Shown: in pieces, positions 26,401-34,942 of the stretch
Layout of the letters: each line of letters begins with the position of its first letter
Numbering within the stretch: the first letter of the stretch is position 1
Assembly (NCBI RefSeq): GCF_036699995.1
Contig: NZ_CP144906.1
Location: 1,116,001-1,180,000, forward strand
DNA: 64,000 bases
Source: Clostridium beijerinckii
GTDB lineage: Bacteria > Bacillota > Clostridia > Clostridiales > Clostridiaceae
Direction of reading: 5' to 3'
Made by a program: the position numbers and the translations under genes
Notes under the pieces: generated by a model
Database searches by the model: none
Told to the model about the DNA's origin: nothing
The model's input: only the letters and a program-made list of their open reading frames with translations

Positions 26401-28215
26401 GTGAAGAAATCAGTTATAGAGTATATAAACGATTTTAAAAATAGCAAATATTTTACGTACATAAATGATTTGAAAAAAAGTAAGTATTTTAGATACATAA
26501 GCGACCTCAAGAAAGACAGATATTTTACTCCACCTGTAATTATAGTAATTTGTCTAAGTGCAGTTATGATAACCAATGTAATCTCTAAATCTAGAATTGA
26601 GCCATCAAAAGATAAGCTTACTATTGCAGCTAACAGTGCTGAAGAGAATTTTTATAATGATAAGTATGATGCTGCGATTGAAGAATATAATAAGTATCAA
26701 GAAAAAGATGAATGGCCAATATGGAATTTAAAGATTGCAGAAATTTATTCAGTAAAAGGAGATTTTGCAGATTCGAATGAGCTTCTTACAAAAGTTTATT
26801 TAGCTAGAAATAAGATAGTTGATGGTAAGAAGCAAAAAAATATAGAAAATTTTGAGTCTAAAGATAGAGAACTTACCAATTACATAGTGTTTACGTCTTT
26901 TATGAACGGAGATTATGATAAGGCATTACAATATGGCGAATTGTTTTTGATGGATTACCCAACAGATAAGAATTTGTTAAAGACAATGTTTAGTATTTAT
27001 ATGGCAAATGATAAGAAAGATAAAATGAAAGAAATAATTGATAACTACCCAAGAGATGATGAAAATGCATCTGATTTGGCAGATTTAGCTAGAATGAATA
27101 TGATGATGAATAATTTAGATCAAGGACTTTTATTATTAAAAGATGCATGGCATAAAGATAAAAATGAAGTTAAGGTTTTTGATGTAATAACACAAATTGC
27201 GGAATATAATAAGAATGACATTTTAAATAAGATTTCAGCACTTGAGAAAAAAGATTCAGGTGAACTTGCATATAAGATGTGGCAAGCAGAGATTTATTCT
27301 AAAGATAAGGATTCTGCTGAAAAAGCTAATAATTTAATTAGTGAATTAGAAGATAAGGATGTTGGAAGTATAAATTTAGCACTTATTAAATCTAATACAT
27401 ATCAGAATTTAGGTGAATCAGAAAAAGCTAGAGATGTTATAAATGAAATGATAAAGAGTGATCCAAACTCATTTATAGGATATCACGCAATGTCATTGGA
27501 AGATTATGATGATGAAAATTATGATGATGCACTTAAGAATTGCGAAAAGAGTATATCTCTAAACAAAGACTATGCAGATAACTATGGATTCTTGATGCCA
27601 GAGATAATGGAGAAACAAGATAAGAGTGAAAATGCAGAGCCGTATTTTAGAACTGCTTTATATAAGGAACCTTTTAATTATAATATATTAATTAAATTAG
27701 CAGAGTATTATGGAAATACAGTTAAGGATAGTTCTAGGGCATTATACTATTATACCTTAGCATCTAAAATGAATCCTAATGATGCAGAAGTATATTATAA
27801 TATGGCATTAATTAAAGTAGCAAATCAAAGACAAGACGAAGCTATAGATTTATTGAAAAAGAGTATAGCAATAAACTCAAAAGAAATTAAATATCATAGG
27901 GCTCTAGGAACTGTGTATTTAAATAAAGAAAAAGGTGAGGATGCTCTTAAGGAAATAAGAGCGGCATATGCTATTGATAAAAATGATATACTAACGCTAA
28001 ATAATGCTGGATGTTATTATGTAGCTATAGAAGGAGATTTAAGTAGAGGTCTAGTTAATTTTAAGGCAGCATATGATGGCATAAATGATAAAACAAGTGA
28101 AGAGGATAAAGATACAATAAGCGAAAATTATAATAGAGTAAGGAATTTATCTGATGCATATAATAAAAGAAACGGGGCAACATTAAAAATACCAGATTTA
28201 AAATTATTTTATTAA
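26401..28215 (+). CDS. Membrane-anchored TPR protein with N-terminal 12-residue triplication
   Basis: A 604-residue protein. Residues 8-43 are three exact-length 12-residue repeats (YINDFKNSKYFT, YINDLKKSKYFR, YISDLKKDRYFT), a basic-aromatic segment on the cytoplasmic side. One transmembrane helix follows (about 46-62, PVIIVICLSAVMITNVI), then a long extracytoplasmic TPR region, with clear repeats such as AEVYYNMALIKVANQRQDEAIDLLKKSIAI. No enzymatic motif is seen. The GTG at 26401 is chosen because AAGGTGTG lies 9 nt upstream, while the frame opens earlier at a TTG (26371) with no site. The next gene, manA, starts 68 nt later and may be cotranscribed. Confidence 0.75.
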   Translation: MKKSVIEYINDFKNSKYFTYINDLKKSKYFRYISDLKKDRYFTPPVIIVICLSAVMITNVISKSRIEPSKDKLTIAANSAEENFYNDKYDAAIEEYNKYQEKDEWPIWNLKIAEIYSVKGDFADSNELLTKVYLARNKIVDGKKQKNIENFESKDRELTNYIVFTSFMNGDYDKALQYGELFLMDYPTDKNLLKTMFSIYMANDKKDKMKEIIDNYPRDDENASDLADLARMNMMMNNLDQGLLLLKDAWHKDKNEVKVFDVITQIAEYNKNDILNKISALEKKDSGELAYKMWQAEIYSKDKDSAEKANNLISELEDKDVGSINLALIKSNTYQNLGESEKARDVINEMIKSDPNSFIGYHAMSLEDYDDENYDDALKNCEKSISLNKDYADNYGFLMPEIMEKQDKSENAEPYFRTALYKEPFNYNILIKLAEYYGNTVKDSSRALYYYTLASKMNPNDAEVYYNMALIKVANQRQDEAIDLLKKSIAINSKEIKYHRALGTVYLNKEKGEDALKEIRAAYAIDKNDILTLNNAGCYYVAIEGDLSRGLVNFKAAYDGINDKTSEEDKDTISENYNRVRNLSDAYNKRNGATLKIPDLKLFY

Positions 28216-28283
28216 GATAATTATTTATATAATACAAACTTGGAAACAAGTATAAAATAGTCATTTGATAGGGGGAGAGTAGT

Positions 28284-29261
28284 ATGTATCCAATTAAGTT
28301 TGAAAACCTATATTACGAGAGAATATGGGGTGGAAAGCACCTAGAGAAATTTAGAAATAATGTTCCAGAAGGTGTAATAGGAGAAAGTTGGGATATAGCT
28401 TGTCATAAAAATGGGACTGGTAAAGTAGAAAATGGAGAATTAAAAGGTAGAACATTTGATGAAATAATAAATTTATATGGAGAAAAACTTTTAGGTACTG
28501 AAATAAGTACTAAAGAATTTCCACTTTTAATTAAACTAATAACAGCAGAAGATAAACTTTCAGTCCAAGTCCATCCTGATGATGAGTATGCAAATAAGGT
28601 TGAAAAAGATTCTGGAAAGACAGAAGCTTGGTATGTAGTTGATGCAGAAGAAAATGCTTCATTAATAGTGGGAACAAAAGATTGCGATAAGGAAAAATTT
28701 AAGAAAGCAATAGAAGAAGGGGAATTAGATAAGTACTTAAATAAGATTCCGGTTAAAAAAGGCGACTTTTTCTTTGTGCAAAGCGGATTGGTTCATGCTA
28801 TATGTGAAGGGGTATTAATTGCTGAAATTCAACAAAATAGTGACACTACATATAGAGTTTACGACTATAATAGAGGCCGTGAAATTCATGTAGAAAAGGC
28901 ATTAGATGTAATAGATTTTTCTCTTAAAGGGGAAAATTCAAAAGGAATTCTAATTGAAAGAGATGGGTATGATAAATCATATCTTTGTTTAGACGAATAT
29001 TTTACAATACAAAAATATAAAATTACTACATCTGTAAAAGAAAAGAGCGATGAGGAAAGATTTTATTTATTTACATGTGTTGAAGGAAACGGTGTAATTA
29101 AATATAGTGGTGGAGAAGAAAAAATACTTATGGGAGATAGTATCTTCATTCCAGCAGCTCTTGGAGATTACGAATTAGTTGGTAATTTTACAGTACTAAA
29201 GAGCTACGTACCAAACATAAAAAATGAAGAAAAAAGCATAATGAGTGTAATAGAGAAATAA
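28284..29261 (+). CDS. manA: Mannose-6-phosphate isomerase, class I
   Basis: A 325-residue cupin zinc enzyme converting mannose-6-P and fructose-6-P. Landmarks: YERIWGGKHLEKF at the start, GESWDIACH, the metal motif LSVQVHPDDEYA, KTEAWYVVDAEENASLIVG, and FFVQSGLVHAICEGVLIAEIQQNSDTTYRVYDYNR with the second metal histidine and catalytic arginine. The length is that of the short firmicute type (B. subtilis ManA). It supplies GDP-mannose precursors or lets mannose enter glycolysis. RBS GGGGGAG precedes the ATG by 8 nt. Confidence 0.93.
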   Translation: MYPIKFENLYYERIWGGKHLEKFRNNVPEGVIGESWDIACHKNGTGKVENGELKGRTFDEIINLYGEKLLGTEISTKEFPLLIKLITAEDKLSVQVHPDDEYANKVEKDSGKTEAWYVVDAEENASLIVGTKDCDKEKFKKAIEEGELDKYLNKIPVKKGDFFFVQSGLVHAICEGVLIAEIQQNSDTTYRVYDYNRGREIHVEKALDVIDFSLKGENSKGILIERDGYDKSYLCLDEYFTIQKYKITTSVKEKSDEERFYLFTCVEGNGVIKYSGGEEKILMGDSIFIPAALGDYELVGNFTVLKSYVPNIKNEEKSIMSVIEK

Positions 29262-29272
29262 TTATAATAAAG

Positions 29273-29304
29273 ATTAAGGGGGAACTATTAAGTTGCTCCT
29301 TAAT
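29273..29304 (+). terminator. Possible terminator of manA
   Basis: A stem attaagg/ccttaat (29273-29279 and 29298-29304), extended by gg/cc-type pairs, is followed by a short TGTTTG tract. The rest of the 334-bp gap before uppP shows no gene or structure I can name. Confidence 0.4.
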
Positions 29305-29595
29305 TGTTTGAGTAACTTGTAAAATAAGAATTTGATTAAAAAATAGTCATTATATTTATATATTGAAATAATAAATTGTGTTTAGGATTTTATAAGCATT
29401 AAAATTGGACAAGGCGTTATTTATCTTAGAGATAGAGAGCAAAGTAAATTTAGGTGAGAATGAAGAGAACTATAGTGGATTTATAAAAAAAATTAATAAA
29501 TTTTTAATATGAAATAAAGCCTAATAGGTTTAAAATATATTAATATGGTTAAAAAAGTAAATAACTAAACAAAAAAGAAAGAGAGTGAAAATTAA

Positions 29596-30456
29596 GTGGG
29601 ATTGGATATTTTATTTATAATCAAAGCTATAATAATAGCAATAGTTGAAGGATTAACAGAATTTATTCCAGTGTCATCAACTGGACATATGATACTGGCT
29701 TCAAGCATAATTAATTTTAAAGGTGACTTTGTTAAAATGTATGAGGTTGTAATTCAGTTAGGGGCAATATTAGCTGTTGTTGTTTTATATTGGAAGAAGA
29801 TAAAAGACAGCGTAATTGAATTTTTCAGATATATATTTACAAAAGGAAAAGAAGGTAAAACAGGCTTTAACTTTGGTATAAATGTAATAATAGGATGCAT
29901 ACCAATGTTGATAATAGGATTATTATTTTATAAAAAGATAAAAAGTTTATTTAATCCTGAAGCTGTTGTTATAGGCTTTATAGTTGGAGGTATTCTATTA
30001 ATAATAATTGAAAACATGTTTAGAAAAAGTAATAAGCATGCAACAAAGAGTTTAGATAGTATAACTCCAATGCAAGCTCTAAAGGTAGGAGTATTACAAG
30101 TACTTTCAGTATGGCCAGGAATGTCAAGGAGTGCATCGACTATTATGGGAGGATGGATTGCAGGCCTTTCAACACCAATAGCTGCTGAATTTTCATTCTT
30201 TTTAGCTATTCCAGCTATGATAGGAGCATCTGCAAAAGATCTTATGGAATTTGATTATTCAGGAATGAATATGACTTCATGGATTTCATTAGTAGTAGGT
30301 TTTATTGTGGCATTTGTAGTGTCAGTCATTGTTATGGATAAATTTGTTTCTTATTTGAAGAAAAGACCAATGCGTGTATTTGCAGTGTATAGAATAGGTG
30401 CAGGTATAGTATTTGGAATACTTATGTTCTTTGGTTTTTTAAATTTCACATTATAA
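29596..30456 (+). CDS. uppP: Undecaprenyl-diphosphatase (UppP/BacA)
   Basis: A 286-residue, eight-helix membrane enzyme that removes the terminal phosphate of undecaprenyl-PP, recycling the lipid carrier for peptidoglycan and surface glycans and giving bacitracin tolerance. Both consensus regions are present: EGLTEFIPVSSTGHMIL (about 18-34, with the catalytic Glu/His region) and PGMSRSASTIMGGWIAGLS (about 173-191). The GTG start at 29596 has only a weak AGAGAG site about 10 nt upstream. It stands alone with its own strong terminator. Confidence 0.95.
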   Translation: MGLDILFIIKAIIIAIVEGLTEFIPVSSTGHMILASSIINFKGDFVKMYEVVIQLGAILAVVVLYWKKIKDSVIEFFRYIFTKGKEGKTGFNFGINVIIGCIPMLIIGLLFYKKIKSLFNPEAVVIGFIVGGILLIIIENMFRKSNKHATKSLDSITPMQALKVGVLQVLSVWPGMSRSASTIMGGWIAGLSTPIAAEFSFFLAIPAMIGASAKDLMEFDYSGMNMTSWISLVVGFIVAFVVSVIVMDKFVSYLKKRPMRVFAVYRIGAGIVFGILMFFGFLNFTL

Positions 30457-30464
30457 AAAGAAAG

Positions 30465-30500
30465 AGTTGGATTAGCTGCACGCTAATTCAACTTTTTTTA
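30465..30500 (+). terminator. Terminator of uppP
   Basis: A 12-bp stem agttggattagc/gctaattcaact (30465-30476 and 30482-30493) has a 5-nt loop and seven T residues. Confidence 0.93.
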
Positions 30501-31055
30501 TAAAAAGAATTAAATTTAACTGATAAAACAAATAGGTGTATTTAAATAGTAAATTTATATTTATCATTTAAATACGTTAAGAGTTTAATTAGGATTAAAA
30601 TGTAGAAACGCAATTAAGCATATATGTTAGAAAGAAACGTAAATAACGATAACACTTAAGATTAATTATTATAAGAAGTTAATTATAAGCTAATAGTTAA
30701 TAATCTACGGAATTTATTAATAAAAATAGAAATAACACTTCTAAATATTAATTTATAAAATATAATACTTAATGTAAGTTTGGGTATAGTAATTAATGTA
30801 GGTAAAATTCAAAATAGTCTTTCTTTAGAATAAGTTTGGGTCAAAATTCCTAGGAATAATAATGAAGATTTAAGAGAAACGACTAAATATTAAAATTAAA
30901 AATTTCAATTCTTATTTAAAGAATGAATATATTGTAAATTAATACTTTTCATAAATTAAAGTTTGTGATATTATTAAGTAAATAGTCAGAAAATAATGAT
31001 AATTTAATCGGAACAATAATTTCCAATGAAGATTATGGTATAGGGGGATTAGAAG
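30501..31055. other. Long AT-rich gap before pfkA, no gene seen
   Basis: 555 bp of very AT-rich DNA with stop codons in all frames. Only short local inverted repeats are visible (for example aattaatt runs at 30660-30700), plus a loosely repeated word aagtttggg (30776 and 30833). No riboswitch consensus or clear consensus promoter is recognised. It must contain the pfkA promoter. Confidence 0.5.
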
Positions 31056-32153
31056 ATGTCCAAAGATATTAAAAAGATAGCTCTATTAACTGGAGGAGGA
31101 GATTGCCCAGGCTTAAATGCAGTAATAAGTGCAGTAACGAAATCAGCAATTTTAAATTATGGATGTGAAGTTATTGGATATAAATTCGGTTACAGAGGAT
31201 TATATAACAATGATTTTATTTCATTAGATTTAGGAGCTGTATCAGGCCTTATATCAAGAGGAGGAACAATTCTTTATAGTTCAAATAAAGATAATTTGTT
31301 TGATTACTCAGTAGAAGAAAATGGTCAAATAGTAAAAAAAGATGTATCAGATGTAGCAGTTGAGAATTTGAAAAAAGAGGGTGTAGACGTTTTAGTTGTA
31401 ATTGGTGGAGATGGAACATTAACATCAGCTAGAGATTTTTCGAGAAAGGGAGTAAATGTTATTGGTGTTCCAAAGACCATAGATAATGATTTAGGGTCAA
31501 CTGATGTAACGTTCGGCTTTAATACAGCTATAGGTATAGCAACAGAAGCATTAGATAGACTGCATACAACTGCAGAATCTCATCATAGAATTATGATTTT
31601 AGAAGTTATGGGAAGAAATGCAGGTTTTATAGCATTGGAATCAGGAATAGCTGGTTCAGCAGATGTTATACTACTACCTGAAATTCCATATGATATAAAT
31701 AAAGTTGTAGAAAAAATTGAGGATAGAAAAAAACATGGAAAGTTATTCACTATAATTGTTGTAGCAGAGGGTGCAAAACCTAAGAACGGCGATGTTATAG
31801 TATCTAAGATAGTTGAAGATAGTCCAGATCCAATTAGACTTGGTGGTATTGGAAATAAGATAGCTGAAGATTTGGAAAAGTTAGTTAAGGATAGAGAAGT
31901 TAGATGTACAGTTCTTGGTCATATACAAAGAGGTGGAACTACATCAACATATGATAGAATATTATCAACAAGATATGGTGTTGAAGCAGTAGAGCTTATT
32001 AATAAAGGTAAGTTCGGAAGCATGGTATGTTTAAAAGGTAATGAAATTACTTATGATAGTCTAGAAAATGTCATTGGTAATAACAAAAAAGTAGATCCAG
32101 ATGGAGAGTTAGTAGCTGTAGCTAAGAGAATAGGGATATCATTTGCCGATTAG
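31056..32153 (+). CDS. pfkA: 6-phosphofructokinase (Gly/Lys active-site variant)
   Basis: This 365-residue PFK-A family enzyme makes fructose-1,6-bisphosphate. Motifs: LLTGGGDCPGLNAVI (phosphate loop), G117-G-D-G120-T, VPK140-TIDND145, MGRNAGFIAL and GHIQRGGTTSTYDRIL. In E. coli numbering the donor-site pair is Gly104/Lys124: glycine, as in ATP enzymes, and lysine in place of the second glycine, as in PPi enzymes. This G/K pair is known from ATP-dependent actinobacterial and mixed-group PFKs, so ATP is the more likely donor but PPi cannot be excluded. It is longer than the 320-residue classic PfkA. RBS is AGGGGGAT. Confidence 0.9.
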   Translation: MSKDIKKIALLTGGGDCPGLNAVISAVTKSAILNYGCEVIGYKFGYRGLYNNDFISLDLGAVSGLISRGGTILYSSNKDNLFDYSVEENGQIVKKDVSDVAVENLKKEGVDVLVVIGGDGTLTSARDFSRKGVNVIGVPKTIDNDLGSTDVTFGFNTAIGIATEALDRLHTTAESHHRIMILEVMGRNAGFIALESGIAGSADVILLPEIPYDINKVVEKIEDRKKHGKLFTIIVVAEGAKPKNGDVIVSKIVEDSPDPIRLGGIGNKIAEDLEKLVKDREVRCTVLGHIQRGGTTSTYDRILSTRYGVEAVELINKGKFGSMVCLKGNEITYDSLENVIGNNKKVDPDGELVAVAKRIGISFAD

Positions 32154-32163
32154 TTAACTTAAT

Positions 32164-32199
32164 ATGAGTGCTAAATTATACTAGTAATTTAGTACTCAT
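32164..32199 (+). terminator. Hairpin after pfkA
   Basis: A near-perfect 15-bp stem (atgagtgctaaatta with taatttagtactcat) has a 6-nt loop but no T-run after it. It may be a 3'-end stabiliser or a weak terminator before the next gene 48 bp on. Confidence 0.55.
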
Positions 32200-32247
32200 G
32201 AGATACCTAATGACATTTAGTAGTATTTTTAGAAAGCGGTGGGTATT

Positions 32248-33024
32248 ATGAAAGAAATAAAAAGATATTTAGAGTCCAGAATAGGAACATATTCATTTTT
32301 CTTTGAGGATTTAGAAAGTGGTTTTAGTTATGGATACAATGAAAATGTTCAAATGACAAGTGCAGGGTGCATGAAATTGCCGATAGCAGTATCTATAATA
32401 AAACATGTTCAAGAAGGGAACAGTACATTTTTAGATAAAATAAAAATTGAAGAAGAAGATAAAGTTTATGGAACAGGAATACTCCATGAATTTGATAATA
32501 GAGAATATACTATATTTGAATTGTTAGTTGCAATGCTTATACAAAGTGATAATACTGCAGCAAATAAGCTCATAGATATAGTTGGTATGGATAAGATAAA
32601 TGACGATATAGAAGCACAAGGATTGAAAAATACTAAATTAAATAGAAAAACTTCAGATGAAAGAGCTGTAAGTAATGGAATTGAAAATATAACAAGTGCT
32701 TTAGATCTATCAAAGATATGGAAACACTTATATAATTCAAGCTTTTTAGATGAGAAAAATAGCAAAATGCTTATGGATATATTACAAAGACAACAAATGA
32801 AAAACAAATTAGCACTTTATATACCTGATGATTTAAAATATGAAATATCAAGTAAGACAGGTGATAAGGCTAGCGTTGAAAACGATACAGCTTTGATCCA
32901 CTCACCAAAAGGATCTTTTACATTTACTGTTCTTTCAATGGGAATTCCTAATAGCGTTTATGGAACAGTTACTCTTGCTAAATGTGGAAAAATGATGTGG
33001 GATAACATAATGAACAACTTTTAG
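32248..33024 (+). CDS. Class A beta-lactamase-fold protein lacking the catalytic serine
   Basis: A 258-residue protein of the serine beta-lactamase-like superfamily with no signal peptide, so probably cytoplasmic. The SDN motif (S100-D101-N102, QSDNTAANKLI) and KTG motif (K203-T204-G205) are intact. The SxxK position reads G40-C41-M42-K43, so the nucleophilic serine is glycine. The omega-loop region (LNRKTSDERAVSNGIENITSA) also lacks the usual ExxLN pattern. A normal beta-lactamase mechanism is therefore unlikely, and it may be a binding protein or a different hydrolase. The ATG at 32248 follows GGTGGG by 4-5 nt. A GTG at 32239 is the alternative. Confidence 0.75.
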   Translation: MKEIKRYLESRIGTYSFFFEDLESGFSYGYNENVQMTSAGCMKLPIAVSIIKHVQEGNSTFLDKIKIEEEDKVYGTGILHEFDNREYTIFELLVAMLIQSDNTAANKLIDIVGMDKINDDIEAQGLKNTKLNRKTSDERAVSNGIENITSALDLSKIWKHLYNSSFLDEKNSKMLMDILQRQQMKNKLALYIPDDLKYEISSKTGDKASVENDTALIHSPKGSFTFTVLSMGIPNSVYGTVTLAKCGKMMWDNIMNNF

Positions 33025-33034
33025 AGACATAATT

Positions 33035-33066
33035 AATAACTCCTAGAAAACTAGGAGTTATTTTTA
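33035..33066 (+). terminator. Terminator of the beta-lactamase-like gene
   Basis: A 12-bp stem aataactcctag/ctaggagttatt has an AAAA loop and five T residues. Confidence 0.92.
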
Positions 33067-33120
33067 TAACCTAATTAAAATTTAAACTAATTTAGCTGAA
33101 ATTTATATAAATAATTTTTA

Positions 33121-33149
33121 TTGACACAACCTCAAAGAAATGGTATTCT
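33121..33149 (+). promoter_or_regulatory. Promoter of the pyr operon
   Basis: TTGACA (33121-33126), a 17-bp spacer and TATTCT (33144-33149), close to the sigma-A consensus. It places the transcript start near 33156, just ahead of the attenuator elements. Confidence 0.75.
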
Positions 33150-33159
33150 TACACAAAGA

Positions 33160-33258
33160 ATAACCTTTAATTTGATTCAGAGAAATCAATAAGGAAGTTA
33201 TATAATACCAATGATCTAGGATTATTATGCCTTCCTTTATATTAAGGAAGCTTTTTTA
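33160..33258 (+). promoter_or_regulatory. PyrR-type transcription attenuator of the pyr operon
   Basis: Three mutually exclusive stems are visible. The anti-antiterminator runs from cctt (33164) through ttgatt, with hexaloop CAGAGA (33178-33183), to aatcaa and aagg (33191). This is the hexaloop type recognised by PyrR. The antiterminator pairs aaggaag (33191-33197) with cttcctt (33231-33237). The terminator pairs cttcctt (33231-33237) with aaggaag (33244-33250), followed by six T residues. By the known mechanism, UMP-bound PyrR stabilises the first stem, frees the terminator and shuts the operon. pyrR is not in this window. Confidence 0.75.
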
Positions 33259-33299
33259 TTCTCTAGAAATTTATATTTAAGTTAAATCTGTGGATAAGT

Positions 33300-33500
33300 T
33301 ATGAAAAAGACAGATTTAGAAAGCTACGGTTTGTAAGGAGAATAAAAAAGAAAATATATTCGCCTGCATAAAATGTTCTTAAATGCAGCATAGCTGCCAA
33401 TTCTGATGTGCAGATTTTTCTCACATGCGTTCGAAAAGGCAGATGCGTAAAAAAAATCTACGGCTCCACAGTCGCCTGCGATTTTTTTTATTATAAAGGA
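33300..33500. repeat. Degenerate structured insert between attenuator and pyrB
   Basis: About 200 bp with cgcctgc at both edges (33361 and 33473), the segment cacatgcgttcgaaaaggca (33422) and then cggctccaca (33461) before a T8 run. A related segment (aaaagcagctggtaaaaaat...cggctccac) is at about 52.12-52.16 kb. It separates the attenuator from pyrB by 300 nt and the T-run could act as another 3' end. Confidence 0.45.
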
Positions 33501-33563
33501 TTAGTATTATATAATTTTTCCCTTTAAATTAACACAGAGAGGTTAAGAAGGAGTGATAATAAA

Positions 33564-34490
33564 ATGATAAAAGATATTAAACATCTAATAGAGCCTATGG
33601 ATTTTACAGTAGAGGAATTAGATGAAATATTCAATTTAGCACATCAAATAATCGCACATCCAAAAGAATTTTCTCATATTTGTGACGGGAAAATTTTAGC
33701 TACATTATTTTATGAACCAAGTACGAGAACAAGATTGAGCTTTGAAGCTGCAATGATGAGACTTGGTGGTAAAATTCTCGGATTTTCAGAGCCGAATTCA
33801 ACATCAATTTCTAAAGGAGAAACTTTAGCTGATACAATTAAAATGGTATCAATATATTCAGATATAATAACAATGAGACATCCAAAAGAAGGTGCAGCAA
33901 AAGTTGCAAGTATCTATTCTAATGTTCCAATAATTAATGCCGGAGATGGTGGGCATCAACATCCAACTCAAACTCTAGCAGATTTACTTACCATTACAAG
34001 CTTAAAAAATGGTTTAAACAATCATAAAATCGGAATTTGCGGGGATTTAAAATTTGGAAGAACCGTACATTCGTTAATAAAAGCAATGTCTAGATATAAA
34101 AATAACAAGTTTGTATTAATATCACCAAAAGAACTTGCTATACCACAATATATAAGAGAAGAAGTTTTAGCGAAAAATCATATTGAATATATAGAGGTAG
34201 AAAAATTAGAAGATGTAATTGAAAGTCTTGATATCTTATACATGACAAGAGTTCAAAAGGAAAGATTCTTTAATGAAGAAGAGTATTTAAGACTAAGAGA
34301 TAGTTATATATTAGACAGAGCGAAGATGGGTTTGGCTAAAGACGATATGATAGTAATGCACCCGCTGCCAAGAGTAAATGAAATTGCTTATGAGGTAGAT
34401 GAGGATAGAAGAGCTTCATACTTTAAGCAAGCTGAATACGGAATGTATGTGAGAATGGCGTTAATGATTAAGCTTTTGGGGGTGATGTAA
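33564..34490 (+). CDS. pyrB: Aspartate carbamoyltransferase catalytic subunit
   Basis: A 308-residue enzyme making carbamoyl-aspartate, the committed pyrimidine step. The carbamoyl-phosphate loop [10 protein letters not shown] is at 52-61. [14 protein letters not shown] and the aspartate-binding HPLPRVNEI follow. The presence of pyrI one base downstream means the E. coli-like c6r6 holoenzyme with allosteric control. RBS AAGGAG precedes the ATG by 9 nt. First gene of pyrBICFKDE. Transcription is probably set by the PyrR-type attenuator upstream. Confidence 0.96.
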   Translation: MIKDIKHLIEPMDFTVEELDEIFNLAHQIIAHPKEFSHICDGKILATLFYEPSTRTRLSFEAAMMRLGGKILGFSEPNSTSISKGETLADTIKMVSIYSDIITMRHPKEGAAKVASIYSNVPIINAGDGGHQHPTQTLADLLTITSLKNGLNNHKIGICGDLKFGRTVHSLIKAMSRYKNNKFVLISPKELAIPQYIREEVLAKNHIEYIEVEKLEDVIESLDILYMTRVQKERFFNEEEYLRLRDSYILDRAKMGLAKDDMIVMHPLPRVNEIAYEVDEDRRASYFKQAEYGMYVRMALMIKLLGVM

Positions 34491-34491
34491 G

Positions 34492-34923
34492 ATGCTTGAA
34501 ATAACAAGTATTAAGAATGGAATAGTAATTGACCATATCCAAGCTGGAGTTGGAGTTAAAATATTTAAGTACTTAAAACTAGACACTAATGATTGTAGTG
34601 TTGCTCTGATAATTAATGCAGATAGTAAGAAGCTTGGAAAGAAAGATATAATTAAGATAGAAAATTGCTTTGAACTTGACTATACTGTTTTAGGCCTGCT
34701 CTCACCTACAATAACAATTTGTGAAGTAAAAGATGAAATAATAATAAATAAAGTTACGCCAACGCTACCTGATAAAGTTGAGAATATAATTAAGTGTAAA
34801 AATCCAAGCTGCATAACTAGTCAGGAAGAATATGTACCTCATTCTTTTATTTTAGTAGATAAAGAGAATGGAAGATATAGATGTGAATATTGCGATGAGA
34901 TAACAAAGCTTTCAGAAATTTAG
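34492..34923 (+). CDS. pyrI: Aspartate carbamoyltransferase regulatory subunit
   Basis: A 143-residue regulatory chain that binds CTP/ATP in its N-domain and catalytic chains through a zinc domain. The four zinc cysteines are visible in C-KNPSC...YRCEYCDE near the C-terminus. The start (ATG, 34492) lies 1 nt after the pyrB stop and has GGGGGTG inside pyrB as ribosome binding site, a strong sign of coupling that keeps the subunits balanced. Confidence 0.95.
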   Translation: MLEITSIKNGIVIDHIQAGVGVKIFKYLKLDTNDCSVALIINADSKKLGKKDIIKIENCFELDYTVLGLLSPTITICEVKDEIIINKVTPTLPDKVENIIKCKNPSCITSQEEYVPHSFILVDKENGRYRCEYCDEITKLSEI

Positions 34924-34942
34924 AAGAATTAAGAGGTGTTAT

